This document shows, piece by piece, positions 45,208 to 45,234 of a DNA stretch of 45,234 bases. Source of the DNA: Lachnospiraceae bacterium (lineage in GTDB: Bacteria > Bacillota > Clostridia > Lachnospirales > Lachnospiraceae); contig JAAVHZ010000004.1 in the NCBI GenBank assembly GCA_014799465.1, forward strand, positions 90,132 to 135,365, given 5' to 3'. The notes beneath the pieces were generated by a model. It was not told where the DNA came from, did not search any database, and saw nothing but the letters and a program-made list of their open reading frames with translations. Numbering within the stretch: position 1 is the stretch's first letter; every line of letters starts with the position of its first letter. The position numbers and the translations under genes were made by a program.

Positions 45208-45234
45208 TACACCACCACGGTTAGTTAAGGTGCC

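Overview
The window looks like a chromosomal segment of a low-GC Gram-positive anaerobe, most likely a Lachnospiraceae member (Clostridia). The basis is AT-rich non-coding DNA, strong AGGAGG-type ribosome binding sites, a T-box-controlled trp operon, a protein resembling the DUF6128 family I associate with Lachnospiraceae, an AgrB-type protease and a class of MetRS with a fused C-terminal tRNA-binding domain. No rRNA, tRNA, CRISPR array, transposase or integrase was recognised.

Bases 1 to about 18100 are an accessory, polymorphic-toxin island, all transcribed on the minus strand. Its centre is a 4947-codon secreted Rhs/YD-repeat protein (1322-16165): signal peptide, FN3, a long beta-helix-like region made of ~1.1 kb tandem modules, FN3/Ig-like domains, a PKD domain, a YD-repeat shell, the Rhs core terminus, a pretoxin segment, and a C-terminal domain with the R-S-ExE layout of an ADP-ribosyltransferase. 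A 111-aa gene overlaps its stop codon by ATGA and is the candidate immunity gene. Further downstream (1-705) lies a colinear, roughly 90% identical copy of only the core/pretoxin part, broken by nonsense codons: the remains of an orphan Rhs-CT cassette whose own tip lies beyond the window. Upstream of the giant gene are a small secreted YD-repeat protein with 12-residue repeats and a very basic tail (16317-17036), a short rhs remnant, a broken small ORF, and an orphan protein resembling those on conjugative elements.

Bases 18238-25222 are conserved housekeeping genes: tadA, a RimJ-type acetyltransferase, a catalytically degenerate HD-GYP protein, a DUF6128-like protein, and metG-tatD-rsmA. 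A structured intergenic element with three hairpins lies downstream of rsmA. Then come a methyl-accepting chemotaxis protein, a DUF885 lipoprotein and a secreted GH25 lysozyme with FN3 domains, the last two convergent and overlapping.

Bases 31237-34778 form a compact unit: a small secreted protein under a strong promoter with an overlapping dyad, an intercistronic hairpin, two FtsX/MacB-type permeases and an ABC ATPase. It is a plausible undescribed secreted-peptide/export-or-immunity system. Bases 34974-41800 are the complete trpEGDCFBA operon behind a promoter and T-box leader. Bases 41805-45234 hold an orphan AgrB, an HD-domain protein, small membrane and lipoprotein genes, and at the right edge a papain-like (C39-like) protein whose frame stays open to the window end.
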